Source: Silvibacterium bohemicum | GTDB taxonomy: Bacteria; Acidobacteriota; Terriglobia; Terriglobales; Acidobacteriaceae | Direction of reading: 5' to 3' | DNA: 64,000 nucleotides | NCBI RefSeq assembly: GCF_001006305.1 | Contig: NZ_LBHJ01000001.1 | Span: 310,001-374,000, forward strand | Shown: piece by piece, positions 8,413 through 16,445 of the stretch | Layout of the letters: each line of letters begins with the position of its first letter | Position numbering within the stretch: position 1 is the first letter of the stretch | Program-made: the position numbers and the translations under genes | The notes under the pieces: model-generated | What the model was told of the DNA's origin: nothing | Database searches by the model: none | Seen by the model: only the letters and a program-made list of their open reading frames with translations

Positions 8413-9005
8413 GCGGTCAAAACCTTTCTCAAGGAAAGCAATGCAAGACGAATTCTCGTCTTCACCGTGCCCAGAGGGTCTCCGGTTTGCTGAGCGATCT
8501 CCGAATGGCTCAGTCCTTCAAAATATGCCAGCTCGACTGATTTCTGCTGCTCCACGGGAAGCTCATGCATGGCCACCCGAATTTTTTGCATCAGAACCGA
8601 GCGCTCCGCTTCGCTGGCAAGATTGGTCGACGAAGGCAGAGAGAACAATTCAATAGGATCAGACGGACGACGGCGGCGAAGTGTGTCAATGGCCCGATTG
8701 CGGGCGACGACAACCAGCCAGCCCCCGAGCGATCCTTTCCCGGAAACAAAGGCCGCGGGGTTTTTCCAGACCCTGACAAAGATTTCCTGGACAACATCCT
8801 CCGCTTCACCCGAGTCCTTAAGAACTCGCAGCGCTACGGAATACACCATGGGGGAGTAGCGTTCGAAAAACCGCGCCATCGCATCCTGATCGCCCGAAGT
8901 AATCCTGTCGAGCAAGACGCCATCTTCGATTTGGCCAGCGTTCACCGCGGTTCTATCCATAGAACGGGGAGCGCTTGGAATCGGATTTTGGGAATCCTCA
9001 GGCAT
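8409..9005 (-). CDS. ECF RNA polymerase sigma factor (SigK-like)
   Basis: The 198-residue product has sigma region 2 (DAMARFFERYSPMVYSVALR, SGEAEDVVQEIFVRVWKNP) and region 4 with a helix-turn-helix (LPVEQQKSVELAYFEGLSHS, then EIAQQTGDPLGTVKTRIRLA). The group is the RskA-coupled ECF type, consistent with the overlapping anti-sigma gene downstream. A partner regulon cannot be deduced, and I could not identify a clear autoregulatory promoter in the 142-base divergent gap with tlyA. Confidence 0.92.
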   Translation of the reverse strand: MPEDSQNPIPSAPRSMDRTAVNAGQIEDGVLLDRITSGDQDAMARFFERYSPMVYSVALRVLKDSGEAEDVVQEIFVRVWKNPAAFVSGKGSLGGWLVVVARNRAIDTLRRRRPSDPIELFSLPSSTNLASEAERSVLMQKIRVAMHELPVEQQKSVELAYFEGLSHSEIAQQTGDPLGTVKTRIRLALLSLRKVLTA

Positions 9006-9147
9006 GTTTTCGAAACCAAGGGTATTCTGCGAGGAGCGTTCGAATTTAGCAAGAAAGTTGAAAACGACTTGCAGTAGTCACTGAAACTATCCGGTCGGGG
9101 GCCTCATCCTTTTGTGCCGAGGATCGGATTCAGTCAGAGTAGATACG

Positions 9148-9918
9148 ATGAAGTGCCGCCTGGACAAGTTGCTTGTAGATCGCGGCTTAACCCCCTCCCG
9201 GGAACGGGCGCAAGCGCTCATTCTAGCTGGCCGCGTTCTGGTGGACGAGCAGAAATTCGAAAAGCCGGGTACTTCCGTTTCACCCGACGCAAATGTGAGG
9301 TTGCTCGGCGAGGATCTGCGTTATGTAAGCCGTGGCGGACTCAAGCTCGAAGCTGCGTTGCAGCACTGGAAAATCGAGCTTGGAGGGAAGTTCTGTCTCG
9401 ATGTGGGCGCATCGACCGGCGGCTTCACCGACTGCATGCTGCAGCACGGAGCCGCAAAGGTGCTCGCCGTCGACACCGGCTATGGGCAGATCGCGCAAAA
9501 GCTGCGCAGCGATCCTCGAGTGGCTTTAATGGAGCGCACGAACGCCCGCAAGCTTGCTCCCGGAGAACTGCCACCCGGCATCCGGTTTCTCTCGATGGAC
9601 GTCTCGTTCATCTCGGCAACGCTGGTGCTCCCGGCCGTCGTCGCCGCTGCGGCTGCGGGGCCGGAGGGTCTGGAAGCGGTGGTGCTGGTCAAGCCCCAGT
9701 TCGAGGCAGGCCGCGAGCATATCGGCAAGGGCGGCATCGTACGCGATCCCGCTGCTCACCAGCTGGCCATCGATCGGGTGCGGGATTGTGTGATCGCGCT
9801 CGGCGCAGTCGAGATCGAAGTGATCGATTCCCCCATTCAAGGTGCAGAGGGAAATCACGAGTTTCTGTTGCGCGCGTTGATCCCCTCCCTGACAACAAAA
9901 AATTGCCAGCTCTCATGA
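9148..9918 (+). CDS. tlyA: TlyA-family rRNA 2'-O-methyltransferase / putative hemolysin
   Basis: The product, about 256 residues from ATG 9148 (MKCRLDKLLVDRGL), has an N-terminal S4 RNA-binding domain (SRERAQALILAGRVLVDEQ) followed by an FtsJ-like SAM methyltransferase domain: SRGGLKLEAAL, CLDVGASTGGFTDCMLQHGA (SAM motif I), VDTGYGQI, SMDVSFISATLVLP and LVKPQFEAG. In mycobacteria TlyA methylates C1409 of 16S and C1920 of 23S rRNA; the hemolysin label is historical. The upstream ATG at 9112 is less likely because homologues begin at the MxxRLDxLL segment. Confidence 0.9.
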   Translation: MKCRLDKLLVDRGLTPSRERAQALILAGRVLVDEQKFEKPGTSVSPDANVRLLGEDLRYVSRGGLKLEAALQHWKIELGGKFCLDVGASTGGFTDCMLQHGAAKVLAVDTGYGQIAQKLRSDPRVALMERTNARKLAPGELPPGIRFLSMDVSFISATLVLPAVVAAAAAGPEGLEAVVLVKPQFEAGREHIGKGGIVRDPAAHQLAIDRVRDCVIALGAVEIEVIDSPIQGAEGNHEFLLRALIPSLTTKNCQLS

Positions 9919-9948
9919 GAACGATGAGCCCTGGTTGCTGAGAAATTC

Positions 9949-10050
9949 TTGGTCTTGGAAGGGTACGGCCTTCAGGCCGTACGTAGATCAGGCAAAAGGA
10001 GCGCGGCTTCAGCCGCTGAGGGAACTCCCCTAAGGTCCATTATCAATCTC
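9949..10050 (+). repeat. Tandem-hairpin REP-like element, copy 1
   Basis: Head TTGGTCTTGGAAGGG, then hairpin 1 TACGGCCTTCAGGCCGTA (stem with TTCA loop), linker ACGTAGATCAGGCAAAAGGA, hairpin 2 GCGGCTTCAGCCGC, then CTGAGGGAACTCCCC and a tail TAAGGTCC-ATTATCAATCT. The same order recurs at 16321, 38151 and 47891. It lies 30 bases after tlyA. The apparent reading frame across it (EGYGLQAVR) is repeat-derived. Confidence 0.85.
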
Positions 10051-10153
10051 AGCTTTCGTGAGAACGAAGAGCTGTCGTTCCATGGCAACGGAATCTCTTC
10101 GCGGGGCATCCAGACACTCGGCGTGTGTGTGCGGGATTTTTGGCCGCGAAGGG

Positions 10154-10969
10154 ATGTCCACTTTGAAGCATGATGTGTGTCAGATATCGGCTCGATTGCC
10201 CGCAGCGATTGCCGCGTTGCTGAGTGTGGGACTTGTTCTCGCCGCTTCCGGATGCGCGAAGCACGAGGCTCCCGTGCAGCCAGTCGCGCAGCCTCAAGCC
10301 CCAATCACCAAGCCTGCTCCGGCCACGCCGATCGACGCCAAAAAAGTGGAGCTGGGTGGCGCCACCTGGGACCCGCAATGGGACGCCATCGTCGAGAAGG
10401 CGCTTCCCGGAGAAATGCTCTCGACCGCGGTGCCACGCGATGTTCGCCGCTTCTGTCCACGCTTTTATGGAATGAGCGAAGTCGACAAGCGCGCCTTCTG
10501 GGCTTACTTCTTCCAGGCGCTTGCCGGAGCTGAAGCCGGCCTCGATCCCGATACCCGCGTCCGCCACACCGACCCCGCTGTTGCGGTCATCGATCCTGTA
10601 ACTCACCGGGCAGTGCGCAGCGAGGGATTGCTGCAGCTGACGTATGAGGATCAGCAGCGCTACGGCTGCGACTTCAACTGGGATGCGGATAAGAATCTTC
10701 CTCCCAAGGATCCGGCCAAGACCATCCTGCAGCCGAAGAACAACCTCGAGTGTGGAGTGAAGATCCTCGACCACCAGATGATCGATCAACACAAGGGCGT
10801 GGTATCGCGCACCAGCTACTGGTCGACCTTGCAGCCGGGAACCATCAGCTACCGCGTCTTCGTGAAGCAGATGGCTAATCCTCCACTGGCCTGCGGGCTT
10901 GCCACGAATACCCGCAGAGTGGCCAGGGTAGCGTCCAAAACACAGAGCCGCGAGACGGCTATTCGCTAA
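10154..10969 (+). CDS. Lipoprotein with lytic-transglycosylase-like (SLT) domain
   Basis: ATG at 10154 gives a lipoprotein signal ending LVLAASGC, so the mature protein is lipid-anchored. After a proline-rich linker (residues about 40-65, APVQPVAQPQAPITKPAPAT) comes a domain with AFWAYFFQALAGAEAGLDP, SEGLLQLTYEDQQRYGCDF and NLECGVKILDHQMID, resembling the lysozyme-like fold in which the catalytic Glu precedes a xGLxQ motif (ALAGAEAG then EGLLQLT). Assignment to peptidoglycan lysis is by resemblance and moderate. A strong hairpin terminator follows the stop. Confidence 0.7.
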   Translation: MSTLKHDVCQISARLPAAIAALLSVGLVLAASGCAKHEAPVQPVAQPQAPITKPAPATPIDAKKVELGGATWDPQWDAIVEKALPGEMLSTAVPRDVRRFCPRFYGMSEVDKRAFWAYFFQALAGAEAGLDPDTRVRHTDPAVAVIDPVTHRAVRSEGLLQLTYEDQQRYGCDFNWDADKNLPPKDPAKTILQPKNNLECGVKILDHQMIDQHKGVVSRTSYWSTLQPGTISYRVFVKQMANPPLACGLATNTRRVARVASKTQSRETAIR

Positions 10970-10986
10970 CAGCAATCGTAGAGCAA

Positions 10987-11016
10987 CGAAGCCCCTCGAA
11001 CATCCGAGGGGCTTCG
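10987..11016. terminator. Bidirectional terminator between convergent genes
   Basis: Perfect 12-bp stem CGAAGCCCCTCG (10987-10998) and CGAGGGGCTTCG (11005-11016) with a 6-base loop, between the plus-strand transglycosylase stop and the minus-strand propeller stop. T-rich sequence on the plus side is short (CTATTGCTTT), so termination may be partly stem-driven. Confidence 0.75.
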
Positions 11017-11036
11017 CTATTGCTTTCGGGTGAGCA

Positions 11037-12278
11037 CTACTGCAGGTCGACGACCGCAACTCCCTGAGGACGAGTGGTGGCGGGCACATTGAAGGTGATA
11101 GGCGTGCCGGTTTCGTCCAGCGTGCCGTCACTGTTCACGGACAAGGTATGCAGAACATTGCCCTGTCCTGCGGGGAAAGAGGCCGAGTCTCGCTGGGAGA
11201 TGGAGTACACGTGCTTTCCATCCTCTGAGACCGAGATCTGGAAAGCATTGCCTACGCCCTGCAGCGTCAGAGTCTGAATCTCGACCGGGAATTCAGGGTC
11301 GGTCGCATCGTAGACGCTGATCTGGTTGGTCGTGGTGTCGGTAGTGTACAAACGGTTGCCGCTCTTATTGGAGCGAATCCAGCAGATGCCCTGGCCGGCA
11401 TTGGGAACGGTGCGCAAAAACTTCAGCGCGCCATTCTGGCTATAGCGGTACACGCCCATCTTATTGGCGGTGACATAGCCCACATAGAGAATAGGCGTGC
11501 TGGGATTAGCGGCCAGGCCGAGCGGGAAGCGCGGGGTGGTCGCATCGAACTCCGATGCGGGAAGCGCAATGGCCGGCTGAGCCTGCAGGCGTCCCTGCCA
11601 ATCCACCTGGAAAGGCTGGATCAGGCCGCCCAGGAAGTTGTTGCCGATGAGGAGATTGGTGCCGGGTACGAAGAGCCCTTGCGAAGGCGAGCTTCCTGCG
11701 GCGACGCTCACCGTCGGCTCGAATGGATGCGAGCTATCGTTAGTGGCGTCCCCGACCGGCACCAGAATGCCATCCGGCTCGACCGTCATGGTTGTGTAGT
11801 TGGGCAGAATGGTCGACGGGCGCCCGAAGTCACCGCTCTGGTTGGCGATGTACAGGGTGTTGCCGTTGAGCGCCAGGCTCACCGGGTCGTTGCCGCCGGA
11901 GGGAAAGGGAGAGCCCTCGACCGCCTTGAGCGATCCATCTTCATCGATGTGAAAGACCGCGATGCTATCGCTGCCGGGGTTGACCGCAAAGAGCAGCGTG
12001 TTCTGCGGATTGGTGATGACTTCCTGGTCCGAGTCGAACGGCCCGAGATTCGGACCGGTGTACTGTACGCCCGCGCCTCCGGTGAGAAATGGCGAGCCCG
12101 GGAGCGGCGTGAGATTGCCGCCGCTTCCGCGCTTGAAGGCAAAGATGGAGTTGCTGTTCGCGGCGGCGGTATTGCTTTCCACGTACACATACTCGCTTGA
12201 GCTGCTGGCATAGAGCGGTGAGAACGAAGCGGCAACACAGGTTGCCGCAATGCCGAGCGATAGAATGCTCTTTCGCAT
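11037..12278 (-). CDS. Secreted lactonase-family / YVTN seven-bladed beta-propeller protein
   Basis: The 413-residue product has a signal peptide (MRKSILSLGIAATCVAASFSPLYA) and repeated blades with YVESNTAAANSNSIFAFKRG, LFAVNPGSDSIAVFHIDEDG, NTLYIANQSG, LYVGYVTANKMGVYRYSQNG, RLYTTDTTTNQISVYD and HVYSISQRDS. The pattern is that of the 6-phosphogluconolactonase-like (Lactonase) and YVTN propellers, but a secreted form is unlikely to work in the pentose phosphate pathway. A structural or binding role is more probable. It is convergent with the transglycosylase-like gene and divergent from mntA. Confidence 0.8.
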   Translation of the reverse strand: MRKSILSLGIAATCVAASFSPLYASSSSEYVYVESNTAAANSNSIFAFKRGSGGNLTPLPGSPFLTGGAGVQYTGPNLGPFDSDQEVITNPQNTLLFAVNPGSDSIAVFHIDEDGSLKAVEGSPFPSGGNDPVSLALNGNTLYIANQSGDFGRPSTILPNYTTMTVEPDGILVPVGDATNDSSHPFEPTVSVAAGSSPSQGLFVPGTNLLIGNNFLGGLIQPFQVDWQGRLQAQPAIALPASEFDATTPRFPLGLAANPSTPILYVGYVTANKMGVYRYSQNGALKFLRTVPNAGQGICWIRSNKSGNRLYTTDTTTNQISVYDATDPEFPVEIQTLTLQGVGNAFQISVSEDGKHVYSISQRDSASFPAGQGNVLHTLSVNSDGTLDETGTPITFNVPATTRPQGVAVVDLQ

Positions 12279-12395
12279 GACTGGAACTCCTCGGAAGGGG
12301 GATTTCAGGCACGCGCCTCAATGTGTCGGAAAAGCGTGCCTGCCCATTCGAGGGAGGGTTACGGTTTCAGTTACACTTCGCTGTCGAAATTTATC

Positions 12396-12409
12396 AAGTA
12401 GTAATACTT
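12396..12409. promoter_or_regulatory. Short palindrome in the lactonase-MntA divergent gap
   Basis: AAGTA-GTAA-TACTT at 12396-12409 is a perfect 5-bp inverted repeat with a 4-base spacer in an AT-richer patch of the 250-base divergent gap. It could be an operator for either gene. No protein can be assigned. Confidence 0.2.
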
Positions 12410-12528
12410 CGGATCGCATGCAACGAATGCCGGGAGCAATGTTCGATACTCTGAGGCCGAAACGGTGAATAGCTCTAGAGTCGACGGAAATATTGAATAT
12501 AGATGGCCATCTGTGCCAGAGTCTTGGT

Positions 12529-12825
12529 ATGGACAGGCGCCACGTTATCGAGACCTTGCGCTCTCACGAGCTGGAACTCCGCGCTGCCGGGATTGTGCAT
12601 CTGTCTGTCTTCGGATCAGTCGCTAGAGACGAAGCCTCGTTGGATTCCGATATCGATCTTCTGGCGGAGTTCGATCAGTCGAAGCTCCACACCCTCGTGA
12701 GCGTTGGTCGTCTGGAAATCGAGATCGGCGATTTGTTGGACGCCAAAGTTGACCTCTCCACGGTCAGTTGGCTAAAGGAGTCCGTTCGCCAAAAGGCCAT
12801 GAGCGAGGCTGTTCTTGCCTTTTAG
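12529..12825 (+). CDS. mntA: MntA-like nucleotidyltransferase antitoxin
   Basis: A 98-residue product from ATG 12529 (MDRRHVIETLRSHELEL) with the minimal nucleotidyltransferase motif GS-x10-DxD: FGSVARDEASLDSDIDLLAEF. In the MntA-HepT system this enzyme adds AMP units to a tyrosine of HepT and silences it. The downstream hepT-like gene begins 11 bases before this stop, the normal overlapping arrangement. The first ATG of the open frame at 12493 lacks family support. Confidence 0.87.
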   Translation: MDRRHVIETLRSHELELRAAGIVHLSVFGSVARDEASLDSDIDLLAEFDQSKLHTLVSVGRLEIEIGDLLDAKVDLSTVSWLKESVRQKAMSEAVLAF

Positions 12826-13165
12826 CAACGCTCAGAGCTGTCTGCGCGACATTCTGGAGAGTATCGCCCTTATCGACGAGTTTTTGGCCGGAGTGGATTT
12901 CCTGCTCTATCAAAACGACGCCAAAACCAGATCTGCTGTAGAACGCCAAATGCAGATTCTCAGCGAAGCTGCAGTCCGTCTCGGCAGTGAAGCCGAGGCG
13001 CTGTATCCGGGACCGGATTGGAAGGGCTTGCGCGGGATGGGCAATATTCTTAGGCATCAGTATCATCGAGTAGACGACAAAGTCGTATGGGACACAGTCG
13101 AGCACGATCTGCCACAATTGAAGATCGCGGCCGCCAAAGGGCTTCGGCCGGAGCCGCAAGGCTAA
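12815..13165 (+). CDS. hepT: HepT-like HEPN ribonuclease toxin with altered active-site motif
   Basis: The 116-residue all-helical product matches the HepT/DUF86 family: LRDILESIALIDEFLAG, ILSEAAVRLGSEA, PDWKGLRGMGNILRHQYHRV and DDKVVWDTVEHDLPQL. Typical members have the RNase motif Rx4HxY in the form MRNxxxHxY. Here the aligned arginine codon is GGC (Gly): MGNILRHQY. An Arg two residues before that Gly and another just before the His remain, so activity may be lost or shifted. It overlaps mntA by 11 bases, as expected for a toxin-antitoxin pair. Confidence 0.83.
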   Translation: MPFSNAQSCLRDILESIALIDEFLAGVDFLLYQNDAKTRSAVERQMQILSEAAVRLGSEAEALYPGPDWKGLRGMGNILRHQYHRVDDKVVWDTVEHDLPQLKIAAAKGLRPEPQG

Positions 13166-13189
13166 TAAAGTCATTCCCCGCCGAATTCG

Positions 13190-13218
13190 TTGACCCCGTC
13201 CAGAAATTGACGTATTCT
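13190..13218 (+). promoter_or_regulatory. Sigma-70-type promoter for rplM-rpsI
   Basis: TTGACC (13190-13195), a 17-base spacer and TATTCT (13213-13218) form a near-consensus promoter 25 bases after hepT. It implies a leader of roughly 245 bases before rplM. Confidence 0.6.
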
Positions 13219-13337
13219 AAAGTCCTTGCGCAGTCTGCGTCTGCCTGGCTGTTTGTTGATCCGTTTAGCCGGGATGTGAACGTGGGAAACCGATGGAAGT
13301 GAATCTGCGCCAGCCTCACGCGAACAGCATTCTGTAA

Positions 13338-13371
13338 GCTGCGGGGAATTTCAGGTCCGCGGCTGCTTTTT
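13338..13371 (+). promoter_or_regulatory. Terminator-like hairpin in the rplM leader, possible attenuator
   Basis: GCTGCGG (13338-13344) pairs with CCGCGGC (13357-13363; one G-U) over a 12-base loop and is followed by TGCTTTTT (T-run 13367-13371). It lies between the candidate promoter and rplM. L13 is known to regulate its own operon in several bacteria through the leader, so a control role is plausible but inferred. Confidence 0.45.
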
Positions 13372-13470
13372 GCGCGTGGGCAATTTGCGTTTTTTAGGCG
13401 GGATTAAGTCTCGCAGGCCGGTTCCGGGCTGGGTCATGCGGAGCGATGTTCTGAGGAGAAGGAAAGAACG

Positions 13471-13905
13471 ATGTCGACATATATTCCGAGCGCGCACGAG
13501 ATTGACCGTAAATGGTTTGTGGTGGACGCCACGGGCAAGACCCTGGGCCGTCTGGCGACCGAAGCGGCCAGCGTGTTGGCCGGCAAGAGAAATCCCAAGT
13601 ACGTGCCTTATATCGATATGGGCGACCATGTCATCGTCGTCAACGCCGAAAAGGTGCGTCTGACCGGGCTGAAGAGCCAGCAGAAGGTCTATCGCCGCTA
13701 CACCGGCTTCCCCGGCGGTCTGCGCGAGGAGTCCTTCATTCGCCTGATCGCGCGGCGTCCGGAAAAGGTCATCGAGGAGGCCATCAAGGGCATGCTTCCC
13801 AAAACCAAGATGGGTCGCCAGATGGCAACCAAGCTGCAGGTTTACAAGGGCGACAAGCACCCTCATCAGGCGCAGAAGCCGGTGCCGCTCGAGATCAACG
13901 CTTAA
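13471..13905 (+). CDS. rplM: 50S ribosomal protein L13
   Basis: The 144-residue product matches L13 end to end: [71 protein letters not shown] and [18 protein letters not shown]13 is a primary 23S rRNA binder of the large subunit. GAGGAGAAGG lies 10-15 bases before the ATG. It is 28 bases upstream of rpsI, the conserved rplM-rpsI pairing. Confidence 0.98.
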   Translation: MSTYIPSAHEIDRKWFVVDATGKTLGRLATEAASVLAGKRNPKYVPYIDMGDHVIVVNAEKVRLTGLKSQQKVYRRYTGFPGGLREESFIRLIARRPEKVIEEAIKGMLPKTKMGRQMATKLQVYKGDKHPHQAQKPVPLEINA

Positions 13906-13933
13906 AAATCTTTAGAAGAGATCAGGACAGAGA

Positions 13934-14329
13934 ATGGCAGATTTGGTTCAGTATTACGGAACGGGACGGCGCAAGTCGGCGATCGCCCGCGTGTTTCTTC
14001 GCCCTGGCAGCGGTAACTTCACGGTCAACGGTAAGCCCAGCGATGTCTACTTCGTCACCGAACAGCAGCGCGTTTCGGCGGTTCGTCCGCTGATCCTGAC
14101 CGAGCTGAAGGGTTCGTTCGACGTGTTGACCACCGTGCGTGGCGGCGGCGTAAGCGCGCAGGCCGATGCGGTGAAGATGGGTATCTCCCGCGCTCTGCTC
14201 GAGTTCAATGCCGAGCTGCGCAAGACCCTGAAAGCCGAAGGGCTGCTCTCGCGCGATGCGCGCCAGAAAGAACGGAAGAAGTACGGACAGAAGGGTGCCC
14301 GTAAGAGATTCCAGTTCTCGAAGCGCTAG
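13934..14329 (+). CDS. rpsI: 30S ribosomal protein S9
   Basis: The 131-residue product shows the S9 hallmarks: [40 protein letters not shown] and the basic C-terminal tail [16 protein letters not shown], whose last Lys-Arg reach the P-site tRNA anticodon in known ribosomes. It is the second gene of the rplM-rpsI operon and is followed by a strong hairpin with a T-run. Confidence 0.98.
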   Translation: MADLVQYYGTGRRKSAIARVFLRPGSGNFTVNGKPSDVYFVTEQQRVSAVRPLILTELKGSFDVLTTVRGGGVSAQADAVKMGISRALLEFNAELRKTLKAEGLLSRDARQKERKKYGQKGARKRFQFSKR

Positions 14330-14342
14330 TTTTCAGTGCACG

Positions 14343-14400
14343 GAGCTCAGAGCACAGTTTCTACCGAACACTGTGCTCTGGGCCCTGAGCTCTAGTTTTT
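14343..14400 (+). terminator. Terminator after rpsI
   Basis: CAGAGCACAGT (14348-14358) pairs perfectly with ACTGTGCTCTG (14370-14380); an outer GAGCTCAG/CTGAGCTC pair (14343-14350 and 14385-14392) offers an alternative longer stem with a bulge. TTTTT follows at 14396-14400. Confidence 0.7.
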
Positions 14401-14430
14401 AAGTAGTTAAATTTTCCCAAGAGGGAATCA

Positions 14431-14469
14431 ATCCCGGTCTTTGGCCGTTTCTGTTCTTTAGGCCGGGAT
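14431..14469 (+). promoter_or_regulatory. Hairpin in the rpsB leader, possible S2 autoregulatory site
   Basis: ATCCCGG (14431-14437) and CCGGGAT (14463-14469) pair around a 25-base loop and end 21 bases before the TTG start of rpsB. S2-dependent control through the rpsB leader is known in other bacteria; a link here rests only on position and structure. Confidence 0.35.
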
Positions 14470-14490
14470 GCAATTCACTGAGGAGGCTGT

Positions 14491-15384
14491 TTGGCCACGA
14501 TCACCATGAAGGAGCTGCTCGAAGCGGGTGTTCACTTCGGGCATCAGACGAAGCGCTGGGATCCGCGGATGAAGGAATACATCTTCGGCGAGCGCAACGG
14601 CATTTACATCATCGACCTGCAGAAGACCTTGAAGATGTTCAAGGACGCCAGCAAGTTCGTCACTGACCTGACGGCTACCGGCAAGGTCATCCTGTTTGTC
14701 GGCACCAAGCGGCAGGCGCAGGATGCCATCGCCGAAGAGGCGACCCGCTGCGGCATGTTCTACATCAACCAGCGTTGGCTGGGTGGACTGCTGACCAACT
14801 GGGTCACGGTGCAGAAGTCGGTGAAGCGCCTTCAGGAACTGGACGATATGGCCACGGACGGCCGCTACGACCTTCTGACCAAGAAGGAAGTCATCAAGCT
14901 CGAGCGCGAGCGCAAGCACCTGCAGGCCAATCTCGCCGGCATCAAGAACATGCGCCGCCTGCCCGATGCGCTCTTCATCGTGGATTCGAACAACGAAGCT
15001 ATTGCCGTTAAGGAAGCCCGCAAGCTGGGCATCCCGGTGGTTGCGGTTGTCGACACGAACTGCGATCCCACGGTTGTGGACCACGTAATTCCAGGCAACG
15101 ACGACGCGCTGCGCGCCATCCGCCTGTTCACCTCGAAGATCTCCGATTCGGTGATCGAGGGTGTGCAGATCTCGGGCGACAAGCAGTATGCCGAGGTTGC
15201 GGGCGTGACCACGCAGACCGACATCGAAGCCAGCGCCGAGGGTGCGACGGAAGCTCCGGTTGCCGAAGCTGCTGCCGAGACTGAAGTTGTCGACCTCGAA
15301 GCGGCACTGGGCGGCGGAATCCGCAAGGCTCCGGCGATCGTTGCGGCTCTGGACGAGGCCGAGGCAGCGGAAAGCAGCTATTAA
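14491..15384 (+). CDS. rpsB: 30S ribosomal protein S2, with acidic C-terminal extension
   Basis: Start codon is TTG at 14491, supported by GAGGAGG nine bases upstream and the conserved beginning [20 protein letters not shown]. Further S2 motifs are [85 protein letters not shown]. The 297 residues exceed the usual 230-260: after about residue 240 there is an Ala/Glu-rich tail ([20 protein letters not shown] onward) of low complexity. S2 binds last on the small-subunit platform. It precedes tsf, as in most bacteria. Confidence 0.98.
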   Translation: MATITMKELLEAGVHFGHQTKRWDPRMKEYIFGERNGIYIIDLQKTLKMFKDASKFVTDLTATGKVILFVGTKRQAQDAIAEEATRCGMFYINQRWLGGLLTNWVTVQKSVKRLQELDDMATDGRYDLLTKKEVIKLERERKHLQANLAGIKNMRRLPDALFIVDSNNEAIAVKEARKLGIPVVAVVDTNCDPTVVDHVIPGNDDALRAIRLFTSKISDSVIEGVQISGDKQYAEVAGVTTQTDIEASAEGATEAPVAEAAAETEVVDLEAALGGGIRKAPAIVAALDEAEAAESSY

Positions 15385-15423
15385 GACTTTGGAAATGGCC
15401 TGAAGGCCGTGGAGAAGTTGGGG

Positions 15424-15461
15424 AAGCGTGGCTGCGTTCTTTCAAACGGCCACGCTTTTTT
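15424..15461 (+). terminator. Intrinsic terminator between rpsB and tsf
   Basis: AAGCGTGGC (15424-15432) and GCCACGCTT (15449-15457) with a T-run to 15461. A GGCC-TGAA-GGCC palindrome at 15397-15408, a reverse-oriented core like the REP elements, lies just upstream. Partial read-through would let S2 exceed EF-Ts. Confidence 0.75.
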
Positions 15462-15610
15462 ATGTGGACTTGCCGTCCAGGCCCACGCGCTTCGCGCCAA
15501 CCAGAAATCTGAATTCTGCGACAGAATGCGCCTCTTCTATTTACAGGCTGTTGATGAGCCGGGACAGCGCGTTCATGGGATTCTAAAATTGAGGGAGCAG
15601 GTACAAAGGG

Positions 15611-16267
15611 ATGTCTACTGTGACTGAAAAAATCGATGCCAAGCTGGTAAAGCAACTGCGCGACAATTCTGGCGCGCCGATGGGTGACTGCCTCAAGGCT
15701 CTGCAGGAGTCGAAGGGCGATATGGAAGAGGCGTTCGTCATTCTGCGCAAGCGCGGCATGGCGTCGGCTGCGAAGAAGGCTTCGCGCACCACCAACGAGG
15801 GCGCGGTCGGAACTTACATCCACGCCGGCGGAAAGATCGGCGTGCTGCTCGAAGTGAACTGCGAGAGCGATTTCGTGGCCCGCACCGAGGACTTCCAGGA
15901 TCTGCTGAAGGACATCGCCATGCACATCGCGGCGACCGATCCCCGCTACATCCGCAAGGAAGACGTCACCGCCGAAGATCTGGAGCGCGAAAAGGATATC
16001 TATCGCGCGCAGGCCGCAGCGACCGGCAAGCCGGCTCCGGTGGTCGAGAAGATCGTCGAAGGCAAGATGAGCAAGTTCTATGAGGAAGTCTGCTTGCTCG
16101 AACAACCGTTCATCAAAGAGCAGACGGTCGCCATCAAGGACATCATCGCAACCAAGGTCGGCAAGCTGGGCGAGAACCTCTCGGTTCGCCGCTTCGCGCG
16201 CTTCAAGGTTGGCGACCCCAACTGGACCGTGGCGCAGGTGAAGGCGACGGAAGAAGCGGCCAGCTAG
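15611..16267 (+). CDS. tsf: Translation elongation factor Ts
   Basis: The 218-residue product has the N-terminal UBA-like domain (KLVKQLRDNSGAPMGDCLKA with the conserved R-x-x-[TS]-G pattern), then AVGTYIHAGGKIGVLLEVNC-ESDFVART and DIAMHIAA, and the C-terminal module VCLLEQPFIKEQTVAIKDII. EF-Ts exchanges GDP on EF-Tu. It is shorter than E. coli EF-Ts (283), having a reduced core as in many non-enteric bacteria. The start ATG has AGGGATGT close upstream (GAGGGAGCAGG at 15591-15601). Confidence 0.97.
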   Translation: MSTVTEKIDAKLVKQLRDNSGAPMGDCLKALQESKGDMEEAFVILRKRGMASAAKKASRTTNEGAVGTYIHAGGKIGVLLEVNCESDFVARTEDFQDLLKDIAMHIAATDPRYIRKEDVTAEDLEREKDIYRAQAAATGKPAPVVEKIVEGKMSKFYEEVCLLEQPFIKEQTVAIKDIIATKVGKLGENLSVRRFARFKVGDPNWTVAQVKATEEAAS

Positions 16268-16293
16268 TCAGCCTGTAAGAGCAAGTCAGCGAA

Positions 16294-16318
16294 AGCCCGG
16301 ATAGCTATCCGGGCTTTT
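16294..16318 (+). terminator. Terminator after tsf
   Basis: AGCCCGGAT (16294-16302), loop AGCT, ATCCGGGCT (16307-16315) and TTTT, 27 bases after the tsf stop. Confidence 0.75.
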
Positions 16319-16320
16319 GC

Positions 16321-16445
16321 TGCTGACAAAGTCTTGCTCTTTGAAGGGTACGGCCTTCAGGCCGTACGTAAATCAAGCAAGATGAGTGCGGCTTTAGCCA
16401 CTGAGGGAACACCCCGCTCGCACTCAAAGGTTGGTCATCGATCTC
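16321..16445 (+). repeat. Tandem-hairpin REP-like element, copy 2
   Basis: Head TGCTGACAAAGTCTTGCTCTT-TGAAGGG, hairpin 1 TACGGCCTTCAGGCCGTA, linker CGTAAATCAAGCAAGATGAG, hairpin 2 degenerated (GCGGCTTTAGCCAC), CTGAGGGAACACCCCGCTCG, tail AAGGTTGGTCATCGATCT. Same orientation as copy 1. It is sandwiched between two terminators after tsf. Confidence 0.85.

Noticed and set aside
9949-10173. Open frame starting with EGYGLQAVRRSGK
   Set aside because: It is the translation of REP-like copy 1; the same peptide appears at 16334, which follows from the repeat DNA.
10049-11131. Long minus-strand open frame opposite the SLT lipoprotein
   Set aside because: Composition is Arg/His/Leu-rich without family motifs, and the plus-strand gene has a lipobox and domain signal.
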